Shown here: positions 1 to 7,615 of the stretch, piece by piece
How positions within the stretch are numbered: the stretch's first letter is position 1
How the letters are laid out: every line of letters begins with the position of its first letter
DNA from: Desulfuromonadales bacterium
GTDB taxonomy: Bacteria > Desulfobacterota > Desulfuromonadia > Desulfuromonadales > UBA2294
Direction of reading: 5' to 3'
NCBI GenBank assembly: GCA_014859615.1
Contig: JACUTX010000055.1
Coordinates: 1-13,356, forward strand
DNA length: 13,356 bases
Translations under genes and position numbers: made by a program
Notes under the pieces: model-generated
Database searches by the model: none
Seen by the model: the letters and a program-made list of their open reading frames with translations, nothing else
What the model was told of the DNA's origin: nothing

Positions 1-1079
1 TGGCCGGGGACGAAAGTCCGATGACCGGCAAGATTATCAAGCTGTCGCAGGCGTTTCCGTATCCGGGAAAACTGGCGGCTAAAGAGGCGGTTGCCAAGGC
101 GCGTTCTGCGGCGATGCAGGCGCGTCTGCATGAAGAGGGGCTGCTGTTGCGCCGGGATCTGGTGCGGGTCTGGAACAATCTGCAGCTGCAGCGCGAACTG
201 GTGTTGATTGTCGAGAAAAAATTGCAGGCGCTGGATGATTTTCAGCGTTTCACGGAATCGCGCTATGCGGTGGGAAATAGCGGACAGCAGGATGTCCTGG
301 CGGTTCAGGTGAGTCGCACTGAAGCGATGAACGCTCTTTCGACCGCCAGGCGCCAGGCACGCGGAGCTCTGTTTGAATTCAATCGTCTGCTGGATCGACA
401 AAGTGAAGAGCCGGTGGCAATCAAGGGTGAGCTATTCCCTTATTCTGACCCTTCTTCTGGCGAGGAGTTGCTGGTCGGGATCGAAACGCGGCGGCCGATG
501 TTTCATCTGTTTCGGGCCCAGATCGAGGCGAATCAGCAGCTGGTGAAGTTTGCCGGACTGCAGAGTCGTCCCGATTTTTCTGTCGGGGCTGGCTATACCT
601 ATCGGGAAGAGAGCCCGATGTACGATTCGACCGATTTTGTTTCGGTCGAATTCGGGATTACCCTGCCATTTGTCAACCGCTCCCGGGTCAGATCGGAGCA
701 GGCTCAGGCCGCTGCCGCGCTGCAGGGGGCGAAGAGCGACTATCACAATTTTTTGATCAATGAGCAGATGCAGGTTTATGACCTGCAGGCGCAGTTGCAA
801 CAGCTCGGGGAGCGGATCGTACTCTATAAGGAGGGGATCCTGCCGCAATCGAAGCAGAGTTATGAAGCGTCGCTGACCGCTTATCAGGTCGGGCGTTACG
901 ATTTTTCTTCGCTGTTAAAATCCTTACTCAGTCTCTACTCGGCCGAGATTGAGATGCAGCGAGCCGTGGCTGATTTTAACAAAGCCGTTGCGGAGTTTCG
1001 TTATCGCACCGGAGTCGGCTCTGACCAGATTCGGTCGCTTTTGAATATTAACCCTAATTCTTCGGTGGTCTCACAATGA
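1..1079 (+). CDS. cusC: TolC/CusC-family outer-membrane efflux channel (5' partial)
   Basis: Outer-membrane factor of a tripartite heavy-metal efflux pump. Family members trimerise into a channel that crosses the periplasm and outer membrane and exports metal received from the RND pump. The visible protein has the family's long alternating helices rich in Gln, Ala, Leu and Arg. The phrase LSQAFPYPGKLA lies near its start, a hallmark of CzcC/CusC-type proteins that normally follows a signal peptide and about 70-100 further residues. The reading frame is open from the first bases of the window, so the ATG at 21 is probably internal and the true start is upstream. From that ATG 352 residues remain, against roughly 410-460 in the family. 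The stop overlaps the start of the adaptor gene (ATGA, 1076-1079), indicating translational coupling. Cu/Ag rather than Zn/Co specificity is inferred from the downstream cusA, not from this protein. Confidence 0.88.
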   Translation, partial: AGDESPMTGKIIKLSQAFPYPGKLAAKEAVAKARSAAMQARLHEEGLLLRRDLVRVWNNLQLQRELVLIVEKKLQALDDFQRFTESRYAVGNSGQQDVLAVQVSRTEAMNALSTARRQARGALFEFNRLLDRQSEEPVAIKGELFPYSDPSSGEELLVGIETRRPMFHLFRAQIEANQQLVKFAGLQSRPDFSVGAGYTYREESPMYDSTDFVSVEFGITLPFVNRSRVRSEQAQAAAALQGAKSDYHNFLINEQMQVYDLQAQLQQLGERIVLYKEGILPQSKQSYEASLTAYQVGRYDFSSLLKSLLSLYSAEIEMQRAVADFNKAVAEFRYRTGVGSDQIRSLLNINPNSSVVSQ

Positions 1080-2572
1080 ATAAAAAATTTCTGATCGGGT
1101 CGGGCATTTTGCTTCTCCTCGCAACCGGTTTTCTGGCGGGGTATCTGTTGTCGGGGGATCGGATGCAAAAGGGTATGTCGATGACGGCTGCTGATAATGA
1201 GCATGGTCACAGCGAAGAGGAAACGCGTTATACCTGCGGAATGCACCCGTTTGTGATTCAGGATGAGCCGGGGAACTGCCCGATCTGCGGTATGGAGCTG
1301 ACGCCGTTGAAATCGACGGGGGACAAGGTTGCAACACCTGCCAGCGGTGAACGCAAGATTAAATACTGGGCTGCGCCGATGGATCCGACCTACATTCGCG
1401 ATGAACCGGGGAAGTCGCCCATGGGGATGGACCTGATTCCGGTCTACGAAGATGAAGTGGCGCAAGGGACGACGGTAACGATCGATCCGGTGACGATCCA
1501 GAATATGGGGGTCCGTACCGCTACGGTCACCCGGCGCGACATTGCGCGGACGATCAGTACTGTCGGTCTGGTCGGATATGATGAGACCAGGCAATATTCC
1601 GTCAACAGCAAGATCATGGGGTGGGTTGAGCGGTTGTATATTAATGAGACCGGTCAGAAGGTAAAAAAAGGGGAGCCGTTGCTCGAAATCTACTCACCGG
1701 AGCTGGTCAGTGCCCAGGAAGAATATCTGCTCGCTTTGGCCGGGTATGAACGGACGAGCGGCAGCAGTGTGACGGCTCTGGCTGACAGCTCAAAGCGTCT
1801 GCTCGATGCGTCGAAACGGCGTCTGCAACTTTGGGATATCTCCAGCCGTGCGATCGAAAGACTCGAAAAGACGCGGCAGGTGCAGAAGAATATGACTCTG
1901 TATGCACCGTACAGTGGAATCATTACCATGAAGATGGTTAACGAAGGAGAGCTTGTTAAAAGCGGCATGGAACTGTTTAAGATCGCCGATCTGTCGACCA
2001 TCTGGGTCTATGCCGACATCTACGAAAATGAGCTGCCGTGGGTTGAGGTCGGCCAGGAAGCGAAGATCCGGCTCCCCTTTGCCGGAGGTAAGACTCTGAG
2101 CGCCAAGATCAGTTACATCTATCCTTACGTCGAGCCTAAAACCCGTACGGTGAAGGCGCGCCTGGAGTTGGCTAACCCCGGATTTGAGCTCAAACCCGAC
2201 ATGTACGTCAACGTGCGCATCAAGGGGAGCGAGGTCAGGGATGTTCTGACTGTTCCGGTTGAAGCGGTGATCAATTCAGGCGAGAAAAAGATTGTTTTCG
2301 CGGCTCTTGGCGACGGCAGGTTCGAGCCTCGTCAGATCAAGGTCGGGATGCAGGACGAGGAAGGGTCTATGCAGATTGTCCAAGGGGTCCTCGAAGGTGA
2401 ACGGGTTGTCACCAGCGCCCAGTTCCTGTTCGATTCCGAGAGCAGGCTGCGCGAAGCGATCCAGAAGATGCGTCAGCCTGAGTCTGAGCCTGAGGACCAT
2501 GCCGAGCAGGATATGGAAGACCCGTCCGCTACGACTCTTCAGGAAGAAGAGCTCGAAGATTTGTTCAAATGA
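1076..2572 (+). CDS. cusB: CusB-type periplasmic adaptor (membrane fusion protein) with two heavy-metal-binding modules
   Basis: Membrane fusion subunit that links the inner-membrane RND pump to the outer-membrane channel and, in the Cus system, receives periplasmic Cu(I)/Ag(I). A short positive N-terminus and hydrophobic segment (residues about 3-26) serve as membrane anchor or signal. Two heavy-metal-binding domains follow. The first (about 52-78) carries YTCGMHP, CPICGMEL and Cys54, Cys68 and Cys71. The second (about 97-124) has the same PMDP...DEPGKSPMGMDLIP frame but no cysteine, only Met102, Met116 and Met118. From about residue 135 come the beta-barrel, lipoyl and alpha-hairpin regions (MGWVERLYINETGQKVKKGE, then LYAPYSGIITMKMVNEGE) and a C-terminal acidic tail. 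Length is 498 residues, long for the family because of the extra N-terminal modules. It starts inside the stop of the channel gene with no strong Shine-Dalgarno sequence, consistent with coupling. Confidence 0.93.
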   Translation: MNKKFLIGSGILLLLATGFLAGYLLSGDRMQKGMSMTAADNEHGHSEEETRYTCGMHPFVIQDEPGNCPICGMELTPLKSTGDKVATPASGERKIKYWAAPMDPTYIRDEPGKSPMGMDLIPVYEDEVAQGTTVTIDPVTIQNMGVRTATVTRRDIARTISTVGLVGYDETRQYSVNSKIMGWVERLYINETGQKVKKGEPLLEIYSPELVSAQEEYLLALAGYERTSGSSVTALADSSKRLLDASKRRLQLWDISSRAIERLEKTRQVQKNMTLYAPYSGIITMKMVNEGELVKSGMELFKIADLSTIWVYADIYENELPWVEVGQEAKIRLPFAGGKTLSAKISYIYPYVEPKTRTVKARLELANPGFELKPDMYVNVRIKGSEVRDVLTVPVEAVINSGEKKIVFAALGDGRFEPRQIKVGMQDEEGSMQIVQGVLEGERVVTSAQFLFDSESRLREAIQKMRQPESEPEDHAEQDMEDPSATTLQEEELEDLFK

Positions 2573-2676
2573 CGTCACGGCTCTATTTTTCGTGGGTTGT
2601 TGCAAAATGCAAAAAACCATGAATGGATATCTGACACAACTGGCAACTGACAACTGGAAACGGACGGTTTTTTATC
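2573..2676 (+). other. cusB-cusA spacer with tandem heptamer and overlapping mini-ORF
   Basis: This 104-nt gap is unusual because cus/czc B and A genes are commonly only a few bases apart. It contains three head-to-tail 7-nt units (caactgg, caactga, caactgg; 2637-2657). It also holds a 25-codon open frame, ATG at 2607 to TGA at 2682-2684, whose stop overlaps the first bases of cusA and whose predicted product begins MQKTMNGYLTQLA. I do not recognise that peptide. No strong Shine-Dalgarno sequence precedes cusA; the nearest purine-rich run is ggacgg around 2662-2667. The gap could be a coupling leader or a recombination scar. I see no clear terminator or promoter in it. Confidence 0.4.
2637..2657 (+). 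repeat. Three tandem 7-nt repeats (caactgR)
   Basis: The copies caactgg, caactga and caactgg are directly adjacent and differ only at the last base. They sit 19 nt upstream of the cusA start codon. Function is unknown; simple slippage is the most economical explanation. Confidence 0.6.
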
Positions 2677-5600
2677 ATGCTTGAAAAAATCATTGATTGG
2701 TCCAGTCACAACCGCTTCATGGTCATCCTGGCAACGATGTTCGTTGTAGTCGGGGGAATCTATGCGCTGCGTAATATTCCTATTGATGCCATACCCGACC
2801 TTTCCGATGTGCAAGTGATTATCTTTACCGAGTATCCGGGGCAGGCGCCGCAGGTGGTCGAGGACCAGGTCACCTATCCGCTGACGACGCAGATGCTGGC
2901 GGTCCCGGGAGCCAAAGATGTACGGGGGTACTCCTTCTTCGGCCTCTCCTTCGTCTATATTATCTTCGAAGACGGCACCGATATCTACTGGGCTCGCTCG
3001 CGGGTTCTCGAATACCTGAATTACGCCGCGGGGCGGCTGCCGAAGGGGGTCACTCCGTCGCTTGGACCTGATGCGACCGGTGTCGGCTGGGTCTACCAGT
3101 ATTCGCTAAAGAGCGACCGGCACGATCTGCAGGAGCTCCGTTCAATCCAGGATTGGTTTCTGCGCTACGAGCTGACGGCGGTCGAGGGGGTCTCCGAGGT
3201 TGCCTCTATCGGCGGCTATGTCAAGCAGTACCAAGTGGCAGTCGACCCGGATCGGCTGCTGGCCTATCACATCACCATCCCCCAGATTCGCCAGGCCATC
3301 CAGCGCAGTAATAATGACGTCGGCGGACGGGTGATCGAGATGGCCGAGACCGAATTCATGGTCCGGGGGCTGGGGTACATCAAGTCGACGCAGGATATTG
3401 AGCAGATAGTGGTCGGCACGGACATGCGCGGGACGCCGATTTTACTCCGGGATCTGGCCGAGGTCAAGCTGGGTCCGGAGATGCGTCGCGGTCTGGCCGA
3501 ACTCAACGGGGAAGGGGAGGTCGTAGGCGGCATCGTCGTCATGCGTTTCGGCGAGAACGCCCGAGCTGTCATTGAGCGGGTGGAGAGAAAACTCGAGGAT
3601 CTTAAAGTCGGACTTCCTGAAGGAGTGGAAATAATAACCGTCTATGACCGCTCAGGTCTCATCGATCGCTCCGTATCCAATCTCAAAGAAAAGCTGTTGG
3701 AAGAGAGTATCGTCGTCGCCCTGGTGATTATCCTTTTCCTCTTCCACCTGCCGAGCGCGGCCGTGGTCATTCTGGCGCTCCCCGTCGGCATTCTGATGTC
3801 TTTCATCATCATGTATATTCAGGGACTCAATGTCAATATCATGAGCCTCGGCGGCATCGCTATCGCTATAGGCACCATGGTCGATTCTGCGATTATCATG
3901 GTGGAGAATGCCCACAAACGCATCGAGTATGAGCCGGATAAACCGCGTACCGAGGTGATCATCGCCGCGGCCAAGGAGGTCGGCCCCACCATCTTCTTCG
4001 CTCTGCTGGTGATCACCGTCTCCTTCGCCCCGGTTTTCACCCTGCAGGAGCAGGCGGGACGCATGTTCAAACCCCTGGCCTTCACCAAGACGTACGCCAT
4101 GGCGACGGCCGCCATTATCTCCATCACCCTGGTGCCGGTGCTGATGGTCTGGTTCATCCGCGGACGCGTTCGCGCGGAAGCGGCCAACCCCATCAATCGT
4201 GCTCTCATCGGCGGTTACAAGCCGGTCGTCGATTTCGTTCTACGCTGGCGCAAAATGACCCTGCTGGTGGCGCTGGCGCTGACGCTCTCCATCGCATGGC
4301 CCGTCAGTAAAATGGGGACGGAATTCATGCCGCCTCTCTACGAGGGGGATCTGCTCTACATGCCGACCACCCTGCCGGGAATCTCGATCACCAAGGCAAA
4401 GGAGCTTCTGCAGCAGACCGACCGGATCATCGCTACTTTCCCCGAGGTGCATCACGTCTTCGGCAAGGTCGGCCGGGCCGAGACGGCCACCGATCCGGCG
4501 CCACTCTCCATGATCGAAACGACGATCATGCTCAAATCCGAGGACGAATGGCGTAAATTGCCCACGCCCCGCTTCTACTCCGACTGGCCGCATTGGACCG
4601 AGTGGGTGAAGAAGCCGCTGCGCTGGGTGATGCCGGAAGAGAAGACGATAACGGTGGAACAACTCACCGAGGAGTTGAATAACGCCATCCAGTTCCCCGG
4701 TCTGACCAACGCCTGGACCATGCCGATCAAAACCCGCATCGATATGCTCTCCACCGGCATCAGAACTCCGGTCGGCATCAAGATCATGGGGGATGACCTG
4801 CAGATCCTTTCCGATCTCGGCGAGGAAATCGAGGCATTGGTGCGCACCTTGCCCGGTACACTCTCCGCCTTCTCCGAGCGTGTTACCGGCGGGAATTATC
4901 TCGATTTCGTCATAGACCGCACAGAGATCGCCCGCTACGGCCTGACCGTGGCCGATGTACAGGATATCATTCAGAGCGCCATCGGCGGTATGAATGTCAC
5001 CCAGACTGTCGAGGGGCTGGAACGCTACTCTGTCAACATCCGCTACATGCGCGATTACCGTAACGACCTGCCGGCTCTCAATCGGGTGCTTATTCCCCTC
5101 AAGGGCGGCGGTCACATCCCTATTTCCCAAGTCGCCGATATCCAGATCAAGAAGGGCCCTCCTGCGATCAAGAGCGAGAATGCCCGGCGTTCCGCCTGGA
5201 TCTACGTCGACCTGCGGGGGATCGACGTCGGCACCTACGTCGAAAATGCCCGCAAAGCGGTATTAGAGCAAGTGAAGTTGCCGCCTGGATACAACATCGT
5301 CTGGAGTGGCCAATACGAGTACATCGAGGCGACAAGGGCGCGGCTCATGGTGATCATTCCGATGACCGCCTTGATCATTTTCCTTCTGCTCTACATCAGC
5401 ACTCAATCAGTCGTGAAGACAGGCATCATTCTCCTGTCGGTTCCGTTCGCGCTTGTCGGAGCTTACTGGCTGATGTATCTGCTCGGCTACAATTCCTCGA
5501 TCGGGGTCGCGGTCGGCCTTATCGCTCTGGCGGGGCTCTCGGCCGAAACCGGAGTGGTGATGCTCCTCTACCTCGATATTGCCTATAAGAGATGGCAGGA

Positions 5601-5895
5601 CGAAGGTCGCATGCTGACCCGAGGCGATCTGCATCAGGCCGTCATGTACGGAGCGGTGCAGCGTATCCGTCCCAAAGCCATGACCGTGGTGACCATTATT
5701 GCCGGTCTCTTCCCCATCATGTGGAGCACCGGGGCGGGCGCCGATGTCATGAAGCGGATCGCCGCCCCCATGGTCGGCGGCTCTATCACCTCGCTGCTGG
5801 TCATCATGCTTGTCATGCCTATTATTTACTTTATCTGGCGCAGCATCGGGCTCGACAAATCGATGGAACCGACGATGGAAGACGACAAGCATTAA
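2677..5895 (+). CDS. cusA: CusA-type Cu(I)/Ag(I) RND efflux pump
   Basis: Inner-membrane proton-driven pump of the CusA/HME-RND family that takes monovalent copper or silver from the periplasm and adaptor and drives it into the outer-membrane channel. At 1072 residues it is full length (E. coli CusA about 1047). It starts typically (MLEKIIDWSSHNRFMV) and has 12 expected membrane segments in two halves around large periplasmic domains. The transmembrane proton-relay acids are present in GTMVDSAIIMVENAHKR as Asp403 and Glu410, matching E. coli CusA Asp405/Glu412 in spacing. The three-methionine Cu/Ag site is complete: Met562 (LLYMP), Met612 (APLSMIETT) and Met690 (RIDMLSTGI), equivalent to E. 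coli Met573/623/672. The first two keep the E. coli spacing of 50; the second interval is 78 rather than 49, because of a Trp/Pro-rich insert around 635-665. This supports Cu/Ag over Zn/Co/Ni. Codon third positions look more C/G-rich than in the preceding two genes, by eye. Confidence 0.96.
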   Translation: MLEKIIDWSSHNRFMVILATMFVVVGGIYALRNIPIDAIPDLSDVQVIIFTEYPGQAPQVVEDQVTYPLTTQMLAVPGAKDVRGYSFFGLSFVYIIFEDGTDIYWARSRVLEYLNYAAGRLPKGVTPSLGPDATGVGWVYQYSLKSDRHDLQELRSIQDWFLRYELTAVEGVSEVASIGGYVKQYQVAVDPDRLLAYHITIPQIRQAIQRSNNDVGGRVIEMAETEFMVRGLGYIKSTQDIEQIVVGTDMRGTPILLRDLAEVKLGPEMRRGLAELNGEGEVVGGIVVMRFGENARAVIERVERKLEDLKVGLPEGVEIITVYDRSGLIDRSVSNLKEKLLEESIVVALVIILFLFHLPSAAVVILALPVGILMSFIIMYIQGLNVNIMSLGGIAIAIGTMVDSAIIMVENAHKRIEYEPDKPRTEVIIAAAKEVGPTIFFALLVITVSFAPVFTLQEQAGRMFKPLAFTKTYAMATAAIISITLVPVLMVWFIRGRVRAEAANPINRALIGGYKPVVDFVLRWRKMTLLVALALTLSIAWPVSKMGTEFMPPLYEGDLLYMPTTLPGISITKAKELLQQTDRIIATFPEVHHVFGKVGRAETATDPAPLSMIETTIMLKSEDEWRKLPTPRFYSDWPHWTEWVKKPLRWVMPEEKTITVEQLTEELNNAIQFPGLTNAWTMPIKTRIDMLSTGIRTPVGIKIMGDDLQILSDLGEEIEALVRTLPGTLSAFSERVTGGNYLDFVIDRTEIARYGLTVADVQDIIQSAIGGMNVTQTVEGLERYSVNIRYMRDYRNDLPALNRVLIPLKGGGHIPISQVADIQIKKGPPAIKSENARRSAWIYVDLRGIDVGTYVENARKAVLEQVKLPPGYNIVWSGQYEYIEATRARLMVIIPMTALIIFLLLYISTQSVVKTGIILLSVPFALVGAYWLMYLLGYNSSIGVAVGLIALAGLSAETGVVMLLYLDIAYKRWQDEGRMLTRGDLHQAVMYGAVQRIRPKAMTVVTIIAGLFPIMWSTGAGADVMKRIAAPMVGGSITSLLVIMLVMPIIYFIWRSIGLDKSMEPTMEDDKH

Positions 5896-5896
5896 A

Positions 5897-6088
5897 GACG
5901 CTTACCACGCCATCCTGGTGATGGCCGACATCCTCAACCTCGACGTGCTTGCTGAAGGAGTCGTGAAACGTTCTCAACTCGATTTCTACGAGGAAGGTCA
6001 TGCAACGACGGTCCTCTCCTTTATCTGGCGACAACGTCGCCTCGATCAATCCCTGGTGCCGACCGGGGTAGAGGAGATCGAAGATTGA
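5897..6088 (+). pseudogene. Decayed C-terminal fragment of an EAL (c-di-GMP phosphodiesterase) domain
   Basis: Directly after the cusA stop codon the frame reads DAYHAILVMADILNLDV, then LAEGVVKRSQLDFYEE. This aligns without gaps to the late part of EAL domains, whose general pattern is AIIxMAxxLxLxVIAEGVExxxQLxFL, and includes the conserved Glu of AEGV. At about 5999 the similarity appears to shift frame: tgc at 6001 in the next frame reads CNDGPLLYLA, resembling the family's GCDxGQGYLF block. The EAL signature, the DDFG loop and the KID block are all missing. The fragment has no convincing start codon with a ribosome binding site (GTG 5918 and ATG 5921 are internal to the homology), so it is unlikely to be a working enzyme. 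An alternative is a coincidental short ORF of 64 codons. The assignment rests on motif recall without a database search. Confidence 0.5.
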
Positions 6089-6130
6089 TATTCGGCAGAC
6101 ACACTAACTGCAAACGAAATGGAGAATGAG

Positions 6131-6649
6131 ATGAAAATGAAACAGGTCATGAGTATGCTGATGTTTTTGCTGTTGTTGGTCCCTGGTTTCGCTCAGGCGT
6201 CGGAGCACGCGATGCCGATGGATCATAGCAAGATGAAGATGGACCAGGATAAAAAAAGGATGGATCACAACAAGATGGCGATGGAGCATGGAAAAAATGA
6301 GATGGCCGGGATGATGATGCTCGCCTCAGAAGAGGCAGACGGCGTCAAGGCGATGTTTCATCTTAACGACGTCAAGATGCAGATGGCCAAGGCCGGACAG
6401 CCGTTTACCCATCATCTGATGGTTAACTTCGTCGACAGCAAAACCGGCAAGCCGATTGTCGAAGGGAAGGTTGCGGTCAAGGTGAAAACCCCGGCAGGCG
6501 TCGAAGGGAAAGCGCAGATGATGATGGGGATGGACGGACACTTCGGTATCGATCTGGTTCTCGATCAGACCGGAACGTACCATTTCAAAATCGCCAGCAA
6601 GCTCGCTGACGGCAAGAAGCGCGAATTCAATCCGCAGCATCAATTTTAA
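6131..6649 (+). CDS. Secreted Met/His-rich probable copper-binding protein
   Basis: The 172-residue protein has a clear signal peptide (MKMKQVMSMLMFLLLLVPGF, then AQA, cleavage about after residue 23). A metal-ligand-rich stretch follows: residues 26-63 hold 11 Met and 4 His, with the repeated pattern MDHSKMKMD, MDHNKMAME. Residues about 70-172 look like a compact beta domain with HLMVNFVDSKTGKPI, VKVKTPAGVEGK and a second Met cluster (MMMGMDGHFG), resembling YtkA/FixH-like Ig-type periplasmic domains by general look only. I chose ATG 6131 because GGAG (6121-6124) lies 6 nt upstream; an in-frame ATG at 6119 is too close to that site. It follows cusA by 235 nt in the same direction. The likely role is periplasmic Cu(I)/Ag(I) binding or delivery to the pump, filling the place of CusF, to which I see no clear sequence match. 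Function is inferred from composition and position. Confidence 0.8.
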   Translation: MKMKQVMSMLMFLLLLVPGFAQASEHAMPMDHSKMKMDQDKKRMDHNKMAMEHGKNEMAGMMMLASEEADGVKAMFHLNDVKMQMAKAGQPFTHHLMVNFVDSKTGKPIVEGKVAVKVKTPAGVEGKAQMMMGMDGHFGIDLVLDQTGTYHFKIASKLADGKKREFNPQHQF

Positions 6650-6667
6650 GCTGTAACCGATCTGCTC

Positions 6668-6705
6668 AAAAAAAAGGGGGGGGTAATGCCCCACCCTTTT
6701 TTTTT
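6668..6705. terminator. Bidirectional intrinsic terminator between convergent genes
   Basis: Eight A and eight G (6668-6683), a 5-nt loop (6684-6688), then ccccaccc followed by nine T (6689-6705). The arms pair over about 16 bp with one G-A mismatch. On the + strand this is a GC stem with a T tail after the 6131-6649 gene. Read on the - strand, the A run becomes the T tail after larE. The larE stop codon lies in the edge of this hairpin (6704-6706). Confidence 0.85.
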
Positions 6706-7537
6706 ACAGTTTCCTGACCCGGTTGAGACTCCCCATCACGTACCCTTCGAGTTCGAGACAGACGTAGAAGAAGCCGAATCCCTTGAGACGGGCGGAGACC
6801 TGATCCATGAAATCGGCATCGAAGAATCGGCTGCGCTCTTCGCGGGCCACTTCGATGCGGGCGATGTTCTGATGGTTGCGCACGCGGAACTGCCGGAAAC
6901 CGAGCTGCCGCAGATACTCTTCGGCTTGCTCGATCTGTTGCAGCTTGGCGATGTCGATGGTCTCACCGTATGGGATACGTGACGCCAGACAGGCGAAGGG
7001 AGGTTTGTCCCAGGTCGGCAGGTCGAGCTGTCGCGACAGAGTGCGGATCTCTTTCTTGGTAAAACCGGCCTCGCGCAACGGGCTGGTGATGCCGAGTTCG
7101 CGGGCCGCTTCGGATCCTGGCCGGTAGTCGTTGCCGTCGTCGAGATTTTCACCATCGGCGACCGTCTTGATGCCACAGCTTTCGGCCAGCTGGAGGATAC
7201 CGCCGAACTCAATCTTTTTGCAGTGGTAACAACGATTTTCAGGGTTGCTGGCGACATTCGCCTCGATATCCGGCTCTGTGACGATATGGTGACGGATATT
7301 GATCATGGCGGCGAAGCGGATCGCCGCGGCAAGTTCGCTTCTTGGCAGCATGGGGGAATCGACCGTAACGGCCAGAGCCTTGTCCTGAAGTTCGGCCACT
7401 GCAACAGCGCAGAGCAGACTCGAATCGACCCCGCCCGAGAAGGCAATAACCAGAGACCCGTAGCTGCGGATCAAGCTTCTGAGCTGTTCTTCTTTTTTGG
7501 CCAGAACAGTATGCAGATCATTGTTGCCGGTCAGCAT
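6704..7537 (-). CDS. larE: LarE-type ATP-dependent sacrificial sulfur transferase
   Basis: PP-loop ATP pyrophosphatase of the LarE family. In lactobacilli LarE activates the carboxylates of a nicotinate-derived precursor by AMP transfer and donates the sulfur of its own cysteine while building the nickel-pincer nucleotide cofactor of lactate racemase. At 277 residues it has family length. Residues 34-39 form the SGGVDS PP-loop. Further family blocks are NPENRCYHCKK (98-108), DGENLDD (128-134), SPLREAGFTKKEIR (152-165) and PPFACLASRIPYGE (179-192), in which Cys183 corresponds to the sacrificial Cys176 of Lactiplantibacillus LarE. The ATG is preceded by GGAGAA (complement of 7547-7552) with 9 nt spacing. 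It lies 78 nt after lspA, behind a terminator. No larB, larC or lactate racemase gene is in the window, so whether it makes pincer cofactor or serves another thiolation pathway cannot be told. Confidence 0.92.
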   Translation of the reverse strand: MLTGNNDLHTVLAKKEEQLRSLIRSYGSLVIAFSGGVDSSLLCAVAVAELQDKALAVTVDSPMLPRSELAAAIRFAAMINIRHHIVTEPDIEANVASNPENRCYHCKKIEFGGILQLAESCGIKTVADGENLDDGNDYRPGSEAARELGITSPLREAGFTKKEIRTLSRQLDLPTWDKPPFACLASRIPYGETIDIAKLQQIEQAEEYLRQLGFRQFRVRNHQNIARIEVAREERSRFFDADFMDQVSARLKGFGFFYVCLELEGYVMGSLNRVRKL

Positions 7538-7570
7538 TTTTTGTTATTCTCCATCGCTAAAACAAACCCC

Positions 7571-7596
7571 AAAAAAAGAGGCGACCTCTCCTCTTT
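7571..7596 (-). terminator. Intrinsic terminator after lspA
   Basis: On the - strand AAAGAGG (7596-7590), an 8-nt loop and CCTCTTT (7581-7575) form a perfect 7-bp stem. T residues run on to 7571, and G follows. It begins 20 nt after the lspA stop and ends before larE, so ileS-lspA transcripts probably end here at least in part and larE may depend on readthrough or its own promoter. Confidence 0.7.
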
Positions 7597-7615
7597 ATCG
7601 GTTCAGGAAATGAAC

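Noticed and set aside
4240..5130. 296-codon open frame on the - strand within cusA
   Set aside because: Antisense shadow of cusA with Asp/Gly/His-rich composition and no recognisable domain.
6663..6712. Homopolymer A/G/C/T runs as an assembly error
   Set aside because: The arms are complementary and lie exactly between converging stop codons, which fits a real bidirectional terminator.
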